Shown here piece after piece: positions 1-8,400 of a DNA stretch of 16,046 nt (positions within the stretch are counted from its first letter, which is position 1; each line of letters begins with the position of its first letter). The notes beneath the pieces were generated by a model. It had not been told where the DNA came from. It made no database searches and saw nothing but the letters and a program-made list of their open reading frames with translations. Source of the stretch: Thermoplasmata archaeon (GTDB lineage Archaea > Thermoplasmatota > Thermoplasmata > WALJ01); assembly GCA_026986305.1 (NCBI GenBank), contig JALSOU010000047.1, positions 1 to 16,046 of the forward strand, written 5' to 3'. The translations under genes were made by a program, and so were the position numbers.

Positions 1-369
1 CTGGGGGCATTTTTCATTAGCAGCTATCAAAAGGAGAGCACCGTCCATGAGGGATGCTCCTGAGAGCATTGTGGCCATCAGAGATTCGTGGCCGGGAGCA
101 TCCACAAAGGAAACAGCCCTCTGAAATTCTGTTCTAGTACCGCATCTGGGACATATGGCTTTATTCGTGTATCCGTGGGGCTTTCCGCACTTAGGGCAGA
201 GATATATGGGGGCATCTGCATATCCCAGCCTTATGGTTATTCCTCTCTTCAGCTCCTCAGAATGCCTATCAGCCCACTCTCCAGTGAGCGCATAGGTTAG
301 CGTGGTTTTTCCATGGTCAACATGGCCGACCATTCCGATATTAACCTCAGGCTGGGCTGGGACCTTCAT
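1..369 (-). CDS. eif2g: Translation initiation factor aIF2 subunit gamma, N-terminal part (runs off left edge)
   Basis: GTPase subunit of the heterotrimeric factor that carries initiator Met-tRNA to the small ribosomal subunit. I translated the minus strand from the ATG at 369: 123 codons stay open to the window edge, so the C-terminal part lies outside. Visible motifs: P-loop GHVDHGKT (residues 15-22), switch I region [11 protein letters not shown] (42-52), a zinc knuckle with Cys58/Cys61 and Cys73/Cys76, and the G3 motif DAPGHE (90-95). The zinc knuckle inserted after switch I and the IRLGYAD sequence distinguish aIF2-gamma from EF-Tu/EF1A and SelB. The start codon directly follows the TAA stop of rps6e with no gap, so the two are almost certainly co-transcribed and translationally coupled, an arrangement common in archaea. 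Confidence 0.97.
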   Translation of the reverse strand, partial: MKVPAQPEVNIGMVGHVDHGKTTLTYALTGEWADRHSEELKRGITIRLGYADAPIYLCPKCGKPHGYTNKAICPRCGTRTEFQRAVSFVDAPGHESLMATMLSGASLMDGALLLIAANEKCPQ

Positions 370-765
370 TTAACTTTTCTCCTCTTTCTCTGCAAACAAA
401 TCGTCTATGCTCTTCGGTCCATAGGAGGATATCTTCATGTTTATCTGCACTATCTCAGGGGAAATGGTGTTTCCTCTAAGAGCCTTCCTCCTCCTCTGTC
501 CCGGCATTTTTGGGTGAAATCCAACACCGCCGCTAACCAGAATCTTCTTTTTTCTCGGACCGGGGAGGCTCTTCCTCATGGGAGTGCCGGTTATGTCGCT
601 TCCTCCTGTTATTATCAGCTTGTATCCGGGAAGACCCACGAATATCCCATCTACCACTTCTCCTATCTTCTTTCCAATGAGAGAGTTGGCGTACTGGTCC
701 TTTATCTCTCTCTGATAGGACTTTCCGGTCTTCACATCGTTGATTACAACCTTGAACTCTGCCAT
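370..765 (-). CDS. rps6e: 30S ribosomal protein S6e
   Basis: Small-subunit ribosomal protein of the archaeal/eukaryotic S6e family, 131 aa. The chain begins MAEFKVVINDVKTGKSY and contains the basic, glycine-rich stretch typical of S6e: TGGSDITGTPMR, then PGPRKKKILVSGGVGFHP and GQRRRKALRGNTIS. I chose the ATG at 765 over an in-frame ATG at 792. The 765 start has an AGGTGA ribosome-binding site just upstream, and a TATA box at 803-810 predicts a transcript start near 780, downstream of the 792 codon. The TAA stop abuts the aIF2-gamma start. The C-terminus ends in a short charged tail (AEKEEKS). Confidence 0.97.
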   Translation of the reverse strand: MAEFKVVINDVKTGKSYQREIKDQYANSLIGKKIGEVVDGIFVGLPGYKLIITGGSDITGTPMRKSLPGPRKKKILVSGGVGFHPKMPGQRRRKALRGNTISPEIVQINMKISSYGPKSIDDLFAEKEEKS

Positions 766-802
766 GCTTTCACCTACGGGAGTGCTCCTCATAAACTTTT
801 GG

Positions 803-810
803 TTTATAAG
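803..810 (-). promoter_or_regulatory. TATA box for rps6e-aIF2-gamma operon
   Basis: The minus strand reads CTTATAAA here, followed by CC. Its centre is about 41 nt before the chosen rps6e ATG, which predicts a leader of roughly 15 nt that includes the AGGTGA ribosome-binding site. It lies about 20 nt after the stop of the upstream small ORF, so the ribosomal operon probably has its own promoter. By eye only. Confidence 0.6.
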
Positions 811-828
811 ATTTCCCCATGAACCATC

Positions 829-1038
829 CTACAACTCGGAGAGCTCCTTCGCCGCTTTCTTCACATCTATCTTCCTTTTTTCAGCGTATTCCCTTATCTC
901 GTTCATCAGGTTTATGTAGTGAAGGAAGCCATCTGCACCCATTTCTGCCCTGCTCATCACCCTGCTGAGAGAATCCTCCATGCTGTTGTGGTAGTCCTTA
1001 AGGGCCTTTCTTATGTACTCCTTATCCTTCTCATTCAT
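829..1038 (-). CDS. Small helical protein of unknown function, overlapping guaAA
   Basis: I do not recognise this 69-aa protein. From the ATG at 1038 it starts MNEKDKEYIRKALKDYHNSM and is charged throughout, with no transmembrane segment and no cysteine; it looks mostly alpha-helical, with a Lys/Glu-rich C-terminus (KKAAKELSEL). The open frame extends upstream to 1074, but 1038 is preferred because GGAG and GGAGG motifs lie just before it. That start overlaps the end of guaAA by 8 nt (ATGAATGA), a typical coupled-translation junction. Position implies co-expression with the GMP synthase amidotransferase, so a role near purine metabolism is possible but unproven. Confidence 0.7.
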   Translation of the reverse strand: MNEKDKEYIRKALKDYHNSMEDSLSRVMSRAEMGADGFLHYINLMNEIREYAEKRKIDVKKAAKELSEL

Positions 1039-1609
1039 GCCTCCATCTCCTGCATATATCCACGAAGTTAGCAAATATCTCCTTTCCGTATTCTGTGTTA
1101 TTTACCTCAGGGTGGAACTGCAGTCCAAACAAGGGCCTTTCTCTGTGTCTCATGGCCTGAACCTTGCAGTTATCCGAGTGTGCTAGAGAGACAAATCCTT
1201 CTGGAAGGCTGGTGACCTCATCGTTGTGCGATTCCCACGCTATTATAGACTCAGGAAGTCCTTTGAAAATATCGTCATGTTCATCAATGTAAACCCTCGT
1301 TTCTCCGAACTCAGGAACTTCAGAGGGCTTGGCATCTCCACCGAACACTAGGGCCATGAATTGATGGCCTGCACATATTCCCATTATCGGATAATCGGCT
1401 TTTTCCAGATATTCGCGGTTATTTCCCATCTTCTCCGCGCTCAGTCCTATCCTCGGCGCTCCCCCTGATAGAACCAAACCGTCCAGATCCTCTATTTCTT
1501 CAAAAGGGGTTGTGTTGGGAATCATCTTTGTTTCAACACCGAGCTCTCTCAAAACCCTCCATTCTCTGTGTGTCCACTGGCCACCGTTGTCAACAACATA
1601 GATTCGCAT
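1031..1609 (-). CDS. guaAA: GMP synthase glutamine amidotransferase subunit A
   Basis: Class I glutamine amidotransferase that supplies ammonia for converting XMP to GMP. It is 192 aa, the length of the stand-alone archaeal subunit; in bacteria this domain is fused to the ATP-pyrophosphatase domain. The start MRIYVVDNGGQWTHRE is characteristic. The catalytic triad is visible: Cys79 in GICAGHQ, His166 and Glu168 in FHPEV; LSGGAP (48-53) forms the conserved glycine loop. The partner ATP-pyrophosphatase subunit (GuaAB) is not in the window. A TATA-like box about 24 nt before the ATG and no ribosome-binding site suggest a leaderless transcript. Its stop overlaps the next small gene. Confidence 0.96.
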   Translation of the reverse strand: MRIYVVDNGGQWTHREWRVLRELGVETKMIPNTTPFEEIEDLDGLVLSGGAPRIGLSAEKMGNNREYLEKADYPIMGICAGHQFMALVFGGDAKPSEVPEFGETRVYIDEHDDIFKGLPESIIAWESHNDEVTSLPEGFVSLAHSDNCKVQAMRHRERPLFGLQFHPEVNNTEYGKEIFANFVDICRRWRHE

Positions 1610-1628
1610 GTGTCCGCATCATATTACA

Positions 1629-1637
1629 GATAAATAG
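1629..1637 (-). promoter_or_regulatory. Probable TATA box for guaAA
   Basis: The minus strand reads CTATTTATC, centred about 24 nt before the guaAA ATG. This spacing would put the transcript start at or near the A of the ATG. It lies right beside the stop codon of the upstream membrane-protein gene. Confidence 0.45.
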
Positions 1638-1638
1638 A

Positions 1639-2190
1639 TTACTCCTTTCCCGGTATTGGAAACACCAAGGCCATCAGAACTATGAGAAGCGATGTTATAT
1701 GCACCACATATATGCCTGTGGGGGTTGCCCTTAAACTCAGCGGATACATCCAGAGCGTTATATGGAAGAGTGAGGAGCGCCAAATTCCCGAAATAAGCGA
1801 TGGAACTAGGGCCGCTTTCATGCCCCAGTTTATCCCTACGAAGAATATGAAAGCGGATAATACAATTATAACTCCGAGGAAAAATATGTTCTGTTCACTT
1901 GTAAATGGTATTATTGGAAGGGTAAAAGACGAAATTAAGAGAGCTATAGCCGATATTACAGCATAGTCTTGAAACCTGAGAGAATGCAATTCAGAGTATT
2001 TTTCAGCTATTTTTTCAGGAGGGCCGAGATCTTCAATCGCCTTTCTTATGCCTTCCGCACCCCCTCCGTAGTCCTGGGCCATTCTCAATATGTGGGCTTC
2101 AACATCCTTAATCACCCTCTTTTTCTCCTCTTCCTCCATGCCGACGAGATTTTTTTCAAGCTTTCGGAGATAATCGGAAAGTGTGCCCAT
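1639..2190 (-). CDS. Membrane protein with N-terminal HAAS-like (DUF1700-type) domain
   Basis: Predicted 183-aa integral membrane protein of unknown function. Residues 1 to about 70 form a charged helical domain beginning MGTLSDYLRKLEKNLVGMEE, with VIKDVEAHI in the middle and DLGPPEKIAEKYSEL at the end. This pattern (LxxLexxL, then EieaHi, then LGxPexiAxxy) resembles the HAAS/DUF1700 domain, which in bacteria often sits on membrane proteins encoded beside PadR-type regulators. The remaining ~110 residues contain about four hydrophobic segments and end in FPIPGKE. No PadR-like gene is in the window. A GTG at 2193 is an alternative start; ATG 2190 is preferred because the TATA box lies 25 nt before it, suggesting a leaderless message. 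Domain assignment is by eye. Confidence 0.75.
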   Translation of the reverse strand: MGTLSDYLRKLEKNLVGMEEEEKKRVIKDVEAHILRMAQDYGGGAEGIRKAIEDLGPPEKIAEKYSELHSLRFQDYAVISAIALLISSFTLPIIPFTSEQNIFFLGVIIVLSAFIFFVGINWGMKAALVPSLISGIWRSSLFHITLWMYPLSLRATPTGIYVVHITSLLIVLMALVFPIPGKE

Positions 2191-2210
2191 CACTCTGCCA
2201 TCTGTGAATG

Positions 2211-2219
2211 ATATATAAA
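2211..2219 (-). promoter_or_regulatory. TATA box for the HAAS-like membrane protein gene
   Basis: The minus strand reads TTTATATAT, centred 25 nt before the ATG at 2190. It starts only a few bases after the arcS stop codon, so the two genes are packed tightly yet appear to be separate transcription units. Confidence 0.6.
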
Positions 2220-2224
2220 CTCCT

Positions 2225-3844
2225 CTACCTTATTTTCTTTCTTAGCCTAACAGCGATGCCTCTTTTTGATTCAAGCATCTCAACTGAGGAGCGCTCCGCA
2301 ATACCGACTGCCACAGGCTCATCCTTCTGAACTATGACCACATCGTCCCCTTCCCTTATCTCTGGGTCTGCATCTTCAACTCCTACGGAGAATATGTCGC
2401 CGTGAATCTCAAAATCAGATATGAAAACCCTGTATTTACCAGAATTGTGCAGTATTCGTCCTCCTTCTGCTGTGAGGGAGATGGACCCTTTCTTCTCAAC
2501 GAACATAACTGTCTGCTTTCCATCTTTGAAGCCTTTAAGCTCAGGCCATCTGCCTTTCACAGAATCCACCATCTCTTCCCCACCTATTCCGAACTGATAC
2601 TCAGCCATGGCCTGAATGGTGTATAGCATCCTCTCCTTGGCACCTTCTGTACCGGAGAGCACATCTTCAAGGGCATTCCTCAGGTTTTTCAGGGATTCCT
2701 CAGAAGTAACCGAGCCGCTCACGGTCCATTCTCCGTGAATGGCATCAGAGACAAAGTCCATGTCCTCTGGAAGATGGATTATCACATGGCGAAAAGCACC
2801 CATTCTTTTCAGGTTTTCCAGAGCTTCTTTAATGGCATCAATCTCAATTGAATCCCATTTTCCCCTCACAGCCGCATCATAGTATCCGGCAGGGTAAAAC
2901 CTCTCAAGCTCCCTTGGAACCATTATCAGCGGCGATGTTATTATGACTTCCTGTACAGATCCCCAACCATCAACCGATTGCAGCACATCCCTTAATTTTC
3001 TGTGTGTTCTGGATTTCGAATAGGGTTTTCTAGCAGAGCAGGGAAGGAGAAGAAGCACATCTCCTCTAGGCATCCACCTCTCAAGCACCCTCTTTCTGAA
3101 CCTCATCACCTCAGGCCTGTTTATACACTCAGGTCCAGGATACCTAACATTTTTTGGTCTAACAGGCTCAAAAACCTCAAAGTGCTCCCAGTAATCCTCA
3201 TCCGCAAGCCTAAGGGCAGCGTAAAGCCACGGCTCTGACCTGACTCTCATCTCCACGATGTCCCTCAGCCTTCTCTCCTCTATCGCCCTCTTTATTATGT
3301 CGAGCTCACGGAGAGCGCTCCGATAATTCTCACGGAGCAAATCCTCGTAGCTTAGATTTGAATCCCACTCACCGTTCTCATCCAGATACTTTCCTTTTCT
3401 TGCCGCAACGCTTAGAGGGATGCCGTCGAAGAGGTCCACCCCAAAGTAGGTGAGGAGCGCCAGATGGTTGGGTTTGCCAAGTGCAGGTGCGTATATTACA
3501 GCTTCAGGACCAGCTAATTTTCTAGCATTTACCATGGCCTTAACCATCTTAACAGGGTCTTCCATGAGCTCTATGAGGTGAGGAAAATAGTATATTTCGG
3601 CCCCTTTATGTGAAATCCTCACACCATCTCTTTTTAAATAGATAGTTCCATAAGACCCTTCACCCTTTATCTCATTAAGTACTGAGGATGAAAGCGGATA
3701 TTTCACCTCTGGAAACTCAGATATATTCAAATCGGCTCCACTTTTTCCCACGGTAAAAGCCCTTTCAATGTCGAGCCATTTAGGAATTAGTATGTTGGGC
3801 AGATCCAGCTCTTTGTTAAGGCGCAGTTTTCCAACTCTTGCCAT
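2225..3844 (-). CDS. arcS: Archaeosine synthase ArcS (lysine transferase on preQ0-15 tRNA)
   Basis: Modifies position 15 of archaeal tRNA D-loops. In euryarchaea ArcS attaches lysine to preQ0 already inserted in tRNA, and a radical SAM partner (RaSEA) then releases archaeosine; that partner is not in the window. The protein is 539 aa from the ATG at 3844. The N-terminal ~240 residues resemble a TGT-like barrel; the middle carries the ArcS signature PC-x3-KPY-x2-S-x2-H at residues 268-281 (PCSARKPYSKSRTH); the C-terminal ~75 residues look like a PUA RNA-binding domain (KYRVFISDFEIHGDIFSVGV onward). The frame is open to a GTG at 3925, but the extra 27 codons cross a TATA box at 3893-3900, so 3844 is the better start. 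Usual family length. Confidence 0.93.
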   Translation of the reverse strand: MARVGKLRLNKELDLPNILIPKWLDIERAFTVGKSGADLNISEFPEVKYPLSSSVLNEIKGEGSYGTIYLKRDGVRISHKGAEIYYFPHLIELMEDPVKMVKAMVNARKLAGPEAVIYAPALGKPNHLALLTYFGVDLFDGIPLSVAARKGKYLDENGEWDSNLSYEDLLRENYRSALRELDIIKRAIEERRLRDIVEMRVRSEPWLYAALRLADEDYWEHFEVFEPVRPKNVRYPGPECINRPEVMRFRKRVLERWMPRGDVLLLLPCSARKPYSKSRTHRKLRDVLQSVDGWGSVQEVIITSPLIMVPRELERFYPAGYYDAAVRGKWDSIEIDAIKEALENLKRMGAFRHVIIHLPEDMDFVSDAIHGEWTVSGSVTSEESLKNLRNALEDVLSGTEGAKERMLYTIQAMAEYQFGIGGEEMVDSVKGRWPELKGFKDGKQTVMFVEKKGSISLTAEGGRILHNSGKYRVFISDFEIHGDIFSVGVEDADPEIREGDDVVIVQKDEPVAVGIAERSSVEMLESKRGIAVRLRKKIR

Positions 3845-3892
3845 GCAGTCTCTTTTGAATGTTTGAATCACAGATAAGCGATTTCCGAGTTG

Positions 3893-3900
3893 CATATAAA
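3893..3900 (-). promoter_or_regulatory. TATA box for arcS
   Basis: The minus strand reads TTTATATG, about 52 nt before the arcS ATG, predicting a leader of about 25 nt. No strong ribosome-binding site is visible in that leader. It is half of a compact divergent promoter pair with the plus-strand TATA box at 3928-3935. Confidence 0.55.
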
Positions 3901-3927
3901 TCTTGGCATGGAAGATTATCGCCACTC

Positions 3928-3935
3928 TTAAATAA
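3928..3935 (+). promoter_or_regulatory. TATA box for first AttH/CrtC-like gene
   Basis: TTAAATAA centred 25 nt before the ATG at 3957, giving a probable leaderless transcript. It overlaps or precedes a GTG at 3936 that would otherwise extend the gene, which argues for the ATG start. Confidence 0.55.
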
Positions 3936-3956
3936 GTGAATGAGATTGAGAGAAAT

Positions 3957-5384
3957 ATGCAGAAGAAGGAGAAAGAGCTGGCGGCTGTTCTCGTTGCTAC
4001 AATACTGTTGATTTCAGGCCTCGCTTATATGTATTCAAATCAACAGAACCAATTCCATAATAGGGAGCCTCTTAAACCTCTGGACAGGAGCATAGTATTT
4101 CCGAGGGATGAAGGCAGGCATAATGAACCCACTGAGGAGTGGATAACATTTATAAATATCTCTACAAAAGTCGGTAACTTTTTTATGTCTATAGTTTGGG
4201 CAAAATCACTTTTTGACCCTGTGAACAGCACCGTATTATTTGAAATTATTGACCCTGCAAACATTACAGGAAAAAATTTCAGGACCGAAAGCTATGTTGG
4301 GAGGAATTATGAGTACTATCACAATTATTCCCGTTTATTATTTAAGAAAAATGGAAATATTTTCTACCTATCAACCCTAGATAACAAAACAAAAAATTAT
4401 ACATTAATGGTGGATGCAACAATAGATTCTTTGAAATGCGGTCTAAACATGGAGATGAGCGCTTCAAAGCCCCCCACTCTTCTGGCTCAGAAAAAGGGCA
4501 ATACTCTCACCTACGGAACGCTCTATGTTGAAAACGGCACTCTTTATGGGTATTTTCAGCCCAGATTCTCGTTGAACGGAACTATAAATCTGGGAAACAA
4601 TAGCTATGATTTGAAAGGAAAGGCTATGCTATTTCATTATTGGGGAGGATCTGCAACTGAGATATTTGAGCTACTTTACGCCCAAGTGAGGGATAAAGAT
4701 GTGCTTTCCATCACATATTATAAGCCCGGAGGAGATACCATAGCCCTTGAACAGCTTTACATAGTGTATAATTCCACATATACCATTTATTCAACATCTA
4801 ATGGAGAAACAATAGGGGCTTACATTAAAAACGGAACATATAAGGATCTGCATGGTGAAACTTACGCTCTTTATCCAACATCATATATGTTTGATCCCAC
4901 CGACCCGTATCACGGCAGAGTTTACGCCCGCAATTGGAGCATATCTTCAAGCTATGATAATTTAAAAATAGAGCTACACCCGATCCTTGACAATCAGTTT
5001 ACTTCTGCGACTACATGGATAGGGGCTGCAAATATAAAAGAAAATGGAAAAATAGTTGGATGGGGATTTTCTGCCTTAACCAAGCGTTACATAAGCGCTC
5101 CTTATGTTGATAATATAGAGGCATACCAAAAACACGAGGGAAAAGAGGAATATTTGATAGTGAATGCCACAGTAAGCGACGGCATTCCAGTGGAGTTTAT
5201 ACGGGTTTATTACAACACTTCTGCAGGTGAATTCTTCGTGAATATGGAATACGATGAGGATGCAGGCCACTGGACTGCAAAGATAGGTCCTTTTAATCAC
5301 GGAGAAAAGGTGGAGTATAGGGTTTATGTGAAGGATTTGGCTGGAAATGACTATTCAAAATATGGGGGATCAGAAGTATTCTAG
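3957..5384 (+). CDS. Membrane-anchored AttH/CrtC-like surface protein (paralogue 1)
   Basis: 475-aa protein predicted to sit outside the cell on an N-terminal membrane anchor: a charged start (MQKKEKE) then a hydrophobic helix at about residues 8-26, with no lipobox cysteine. The ectodomain carries FPRDEGRH (48-55) followed by EEW, and FHYWGG around His227. These match the P-R-D-x-G-x-H...EW and H-x-W-G motifs of the AttH/CrtC lipocalin-like fold; no enzyme activity can be inferred. The last ~90 residues (YRVYVKDLAGND) look like an Ig-like beta domain. It has 14 N-x-S/T sequons, consistent with a glycosylated surface protein. It lies upstream of the giant protease, and a related protein follows that protease. 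The DNA looks more AT-rich than its neighbours. A GTG at 3936 is a less likely start. Confidence 0.75.
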   Translation: MQKKEKELAAVLVATILLISGLAYMYSNQQNQFHNREPLKPLDRSIVFPRDEGRHNEPTEEWITFINISTKVGNFFMSIVWAKSLFDPVNSTVLFEIIDPANITGKNFRTESYVGRNYEYYHNYSRLLFKKNGNIFYLSTLDNKTKNYTLMVDATIDSLKCGLNMEMSASKPPTLLAQKKGNTLTYGTLYVENGTLYGYFQPRFSLNGTINLGNNSYDLKGKAMLFHYWGGSATEIFELLYAQVRDKDVLSITYYKPGGDTIALEQLYIVYNSTYTIYSTSNGETIGAYIKNGTYKDLHGETYALYPTSYMFDPTDPYHGRVYARNWSISSSYDNLKIELHPILDNQFTSATTWIGAANIKENGKIVGWGFSALTKRYISAPYVDNIEAYQKHEGKEEYLIVNATVSDGIPVEFIRVYYNTSAGEFFVNMEYDEDAGHWTAKIGPFNHGEKVEYRVYVKDLAGNDYSKYGGSEVF

Positions 5385-5400
5385 AAAAAATCAAAATAAA

Positions 5401-5419
5401 TTTTTATTATTTTTTCTTT
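5401..5419 (+). terminator. T-rich transcription terminator
   Basis: Runs of T (five, then six, then three) shortly after the stop codon at 5384, on the coding strand, without a strong hairpin. Archaeal RNA polymerase ends transcription at such T tracts, so the first AttH/CrtC-like gene probably ends here. Confidence 0.55.
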
Positions 5420-5426
5420 CCGAAAC

Positions 5427-5434
5427 CTTTATTA
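5427..5434 (+). promoter_or_regulatory. TATA box for the giant protease gene
   Basis: CTTTATTA, followed within a few bases by a second AT-rich candidate (GTATATAG, 5436-5443). Either predicts a leader of roughly 35-45 nt before the ATG at 5500, unlike the leaderless genes on both sides. Confidence 0.5.
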
Positions 5435-5464
5435 AGTATATAGTAAATGTTGGAATGAAGGCAA

Positions 5465-5491
5465 CTCCTTCGAAGTAAGAGAGAAAGGAGG
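5465..5491 (+). promoter_or_regulatory. Strong ribosome-binding site with possible sequestering hairpin
   Basis: GGAGG at 5487-5491 is a strong Shine-Dalgarno site 8 nt before the protease ATG and fixes the start at 5500. CTCCTT at 5465-5470 is the exact reverse complement of AAGGAG at 5485-5490, so the leader could fold into a 6-bp stem with a 14-nt loop that hides the site. The complementarity is certain; the folding and any control role are inference. Confidence 0.5.
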
Positions 5492-5499
5492 AAATAAAA

Positions 5500-8400
5500 A
5501 TGGAAATAAAGAAGAAATATGTTGCCCAGATGTTGGCGGTGGCCTTCGCTGTTTTGATGGCCATCCCGACATTAGGCATGCTCACCGCCCAGGCTGCAAG
5601 TCCTACAGAGCTTGTGTTAGTCGATTCTACTCAGATAAATATAAAGGATTTGCAGAACCTGGGTGCAGAGATATTTGTTGACTACGGGAATGGAAGGTAT
5701 CTCATGAAGGTGCCTACCAGTGGGTTATCAAGTCTTTCAGCCATTGGAGTAGATCTAAAACCTATAGCAAATTCTAGAGAGCTTGACCTTTATCCATCAG
5801 CATACAAGTTCAACCCTGCAAAAGGACTACCAAGCATACCCTCAAAGCTTATGATGACATATAATCCGGGAGAGCAGGGAGAATACATCGTGCAGTTTGT
5901 AGGTCCAGTCAAGTCAGAATGGGTTAACAAGGTAAGAAATGCTGGTGCCATAGTTTACAGAGATGTCCAGAAATATGGAATAGTTGTAAAAATGACCCCT
6001 GAAACCGCTGCAACTGTCAGAAACATGCCTGAGGTGGCATGGGTAGGAGTTTATGAGCCGGCATACAAGATACCTGCCAATGTGGATATAAACAGCGATA
6101 ATAACTATCTGATTTCTGTAGCAGCCTACAAAGGAGTGTCCACAAAAAATCTTGCTGACGAACTTAGCAATCTGGGAATCACAGTAATCTTTATAATGGA
6201 CAGAAATGTGATAATATCCACTCCTGGAACTATGCTTCCAGAGATAGCAAAGCTATCTGGTATAGAAGAAATGGGCATATATTCTCCACCTAAACCTTTA
6301 GACCTCCATGCAGACAGAATAATACATGCTAGGGAGTTATGGTATCCTGACTACAATGGCTTGGGAGATAAGTTCATAGGTTGGGGTCAAGTTGTTGGAA
6401 TCCAGGATACTGGTTTCGACAATGGCCAATCAAAGGATCATCCTTCAGACAACGATCACATCCAAGGGCCGCTTGGAAATAGAGTTGTTAGATATAAAGA
6501 CCAAGGAGGAGCTTCAGATCCTGACGGGAACAACGATGGTGTTGCACATGGAAGCCACTGCTGCGGCCTTATAGCAGGAAACGGATATTCCTGGGAAAAG
6601 CAGTTTGGATATGATGTTAATGATTACAACTGGGATCACGCAGAATCCGTAGGTGTCGCTCCTGGAGCTAAGCTATCAGCAGATGGAATAATGGCATCTT
6701 CAGGCAGTAGTGGTGCAGGTCTTCAGCCATCTACAAATTACTGGGATACGGAACAGAACGATGGTGCACAGATTTATTCAAACAGCTGGGGTACTAGCCC
6801 TGGAGATTATGATAGCACATACTCAAAAGCTGTGGATGACAAATCAAATTCTGACAATAGAAGGCTCTTCGTGTTTGCCGCAGGTAACGATGGTCCTGCT
6901 AGAGATACGCTAAATCCAGATTCTCAGGGTAAGAACGGCCTATGCGTTGCTGCTTCAGAGAACTTTAGACCTGGAGAGTTCATTGGTGGAAACAGCCCCA
7001 ATTACATAGCTGATTTCAGCTCAAGAGGAGGAACTCTGAGCGATTCAAGAATTAAACCAGATATAGCTGCTGTCGGTACAGTAGATATATCTCTCAACGC
7101 CAAAGGAGAATATGACTTTGATACAGGGAGCAATGGACCTGGTCCGGACCCATCTTGGATAAAAGGCGTCGACCAGTACGATTGGGACAATGAGAAGGTA
7201 CAGCCGGATGGAAAGCCTGACTATCAGTATATGGATGGAACATCAATGGCAACTCCCGTTGTAGCAGGTTCGGCTGCTGTGGTGAGGCAGTTCCTTGTTA
7301 ATACATCGTACAGTAGTGACCCGACATCTCAGATCGTTAAGGCATTGCTGATAAACGGTGCCAGAAGGCTTCCGAACCTCATGTATCCTGGATATGATCA
7401 GGGATGGGGTCTAGTCGACCTTAAGAATTCCTTGATACCTGACCCACCAACAATAGTTCAGTATACTGAGGGCACTATGTCGAGCACAGGAACATGGGAT
7501 GCTGCAAGCGACGGCGGGTTACATCTTGATGTTGAATCTGGAGAGGTGCCTCTGAAAGTAACGCTTGTTTGGATTGATACCAGCGGAAAGGATCTAAACA
7601 GGAATTTGGACTTATATGTCGAAGCCCCAGATGGGACATGGTATCATGGAAACGCCTATGGTCAGGACGGCTGGACAATGCCTGAGACAACAGTGGAGAA
7701 CTCTGCAGACCAGTTCATAGGTGACTGGGATCATGGAAGTGGATATGATGAGGTAAACAATGTCGAACAGGTGGAGGTCAAAAATCCAATTGCAGGCACA
7801 TGGACCATACATGTGATAGGAGCAAATGTTCCTTCAGCAACACCATTTGCGCTAGTCGTACGTGCAGATATTGGGTCACTCCAGAAGGACTATGCTGTGA
7901 AAATGGATGTTGGCCACGACAAGATAATTAGAGTTGACAAGGGAGGATCAGTTACACTTCCGGTAACCATAACAAATTACGGTACAAAGGCCGATACAAT
8001 ACAGCTTGGAGATAATCTGCCCTCTGGTTTATCCAGCTCCTATACGTATGGTGGAGTGGTGAAGAATTCATTTGCCCTCAATCCTAGGGAATCAGCAACA
8101 GTACTCATGACAATAACTGCAGATTCAAATGCCAGTCCAGGAGTCTATGATTTCTCCATCACAGGCAGTTCTCAGCACGACATAAATGTCAAGGCGATAA
8201 CAGATATGCAGATTGAGGTCATAGACCAGAGCGTCAAGATTCCGAGATTCGTTAAGGTTGCATCCACAGATGCTGATGAGATGTATCCATCTGTTACTAC
8301 ATTCACAGACCACAATGGAATTCCATGGATATTTGTGGCATACATCCAGCCATTCCCAGTATCCTCAGATGCTAAGTTTGGTGGAAATGCAGTTATGGTC

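Noticed and set aside
313..822. Plus-strand open frame of 169 codons across rps6e and the aIF2-gamma start
   Set aside because: It lies antisense to two clearly recognised genes, its protein resembles nothing, and the minus-strand motifs are unambiguous.
3845..3925. Longer N-terminus of ArcS from a GTG at 3925
   Set aside because: The extension reads through the TATA box at 3893-3900 and has no family-like sequence; the ATG at 3844 gives the normal length.
5385..5499. Small RNA gene in the gap before the protease
   Set aside because: The gap is accounted for by a T-rich terminator, a TATA box and the leader; no stable extended structure was seen.
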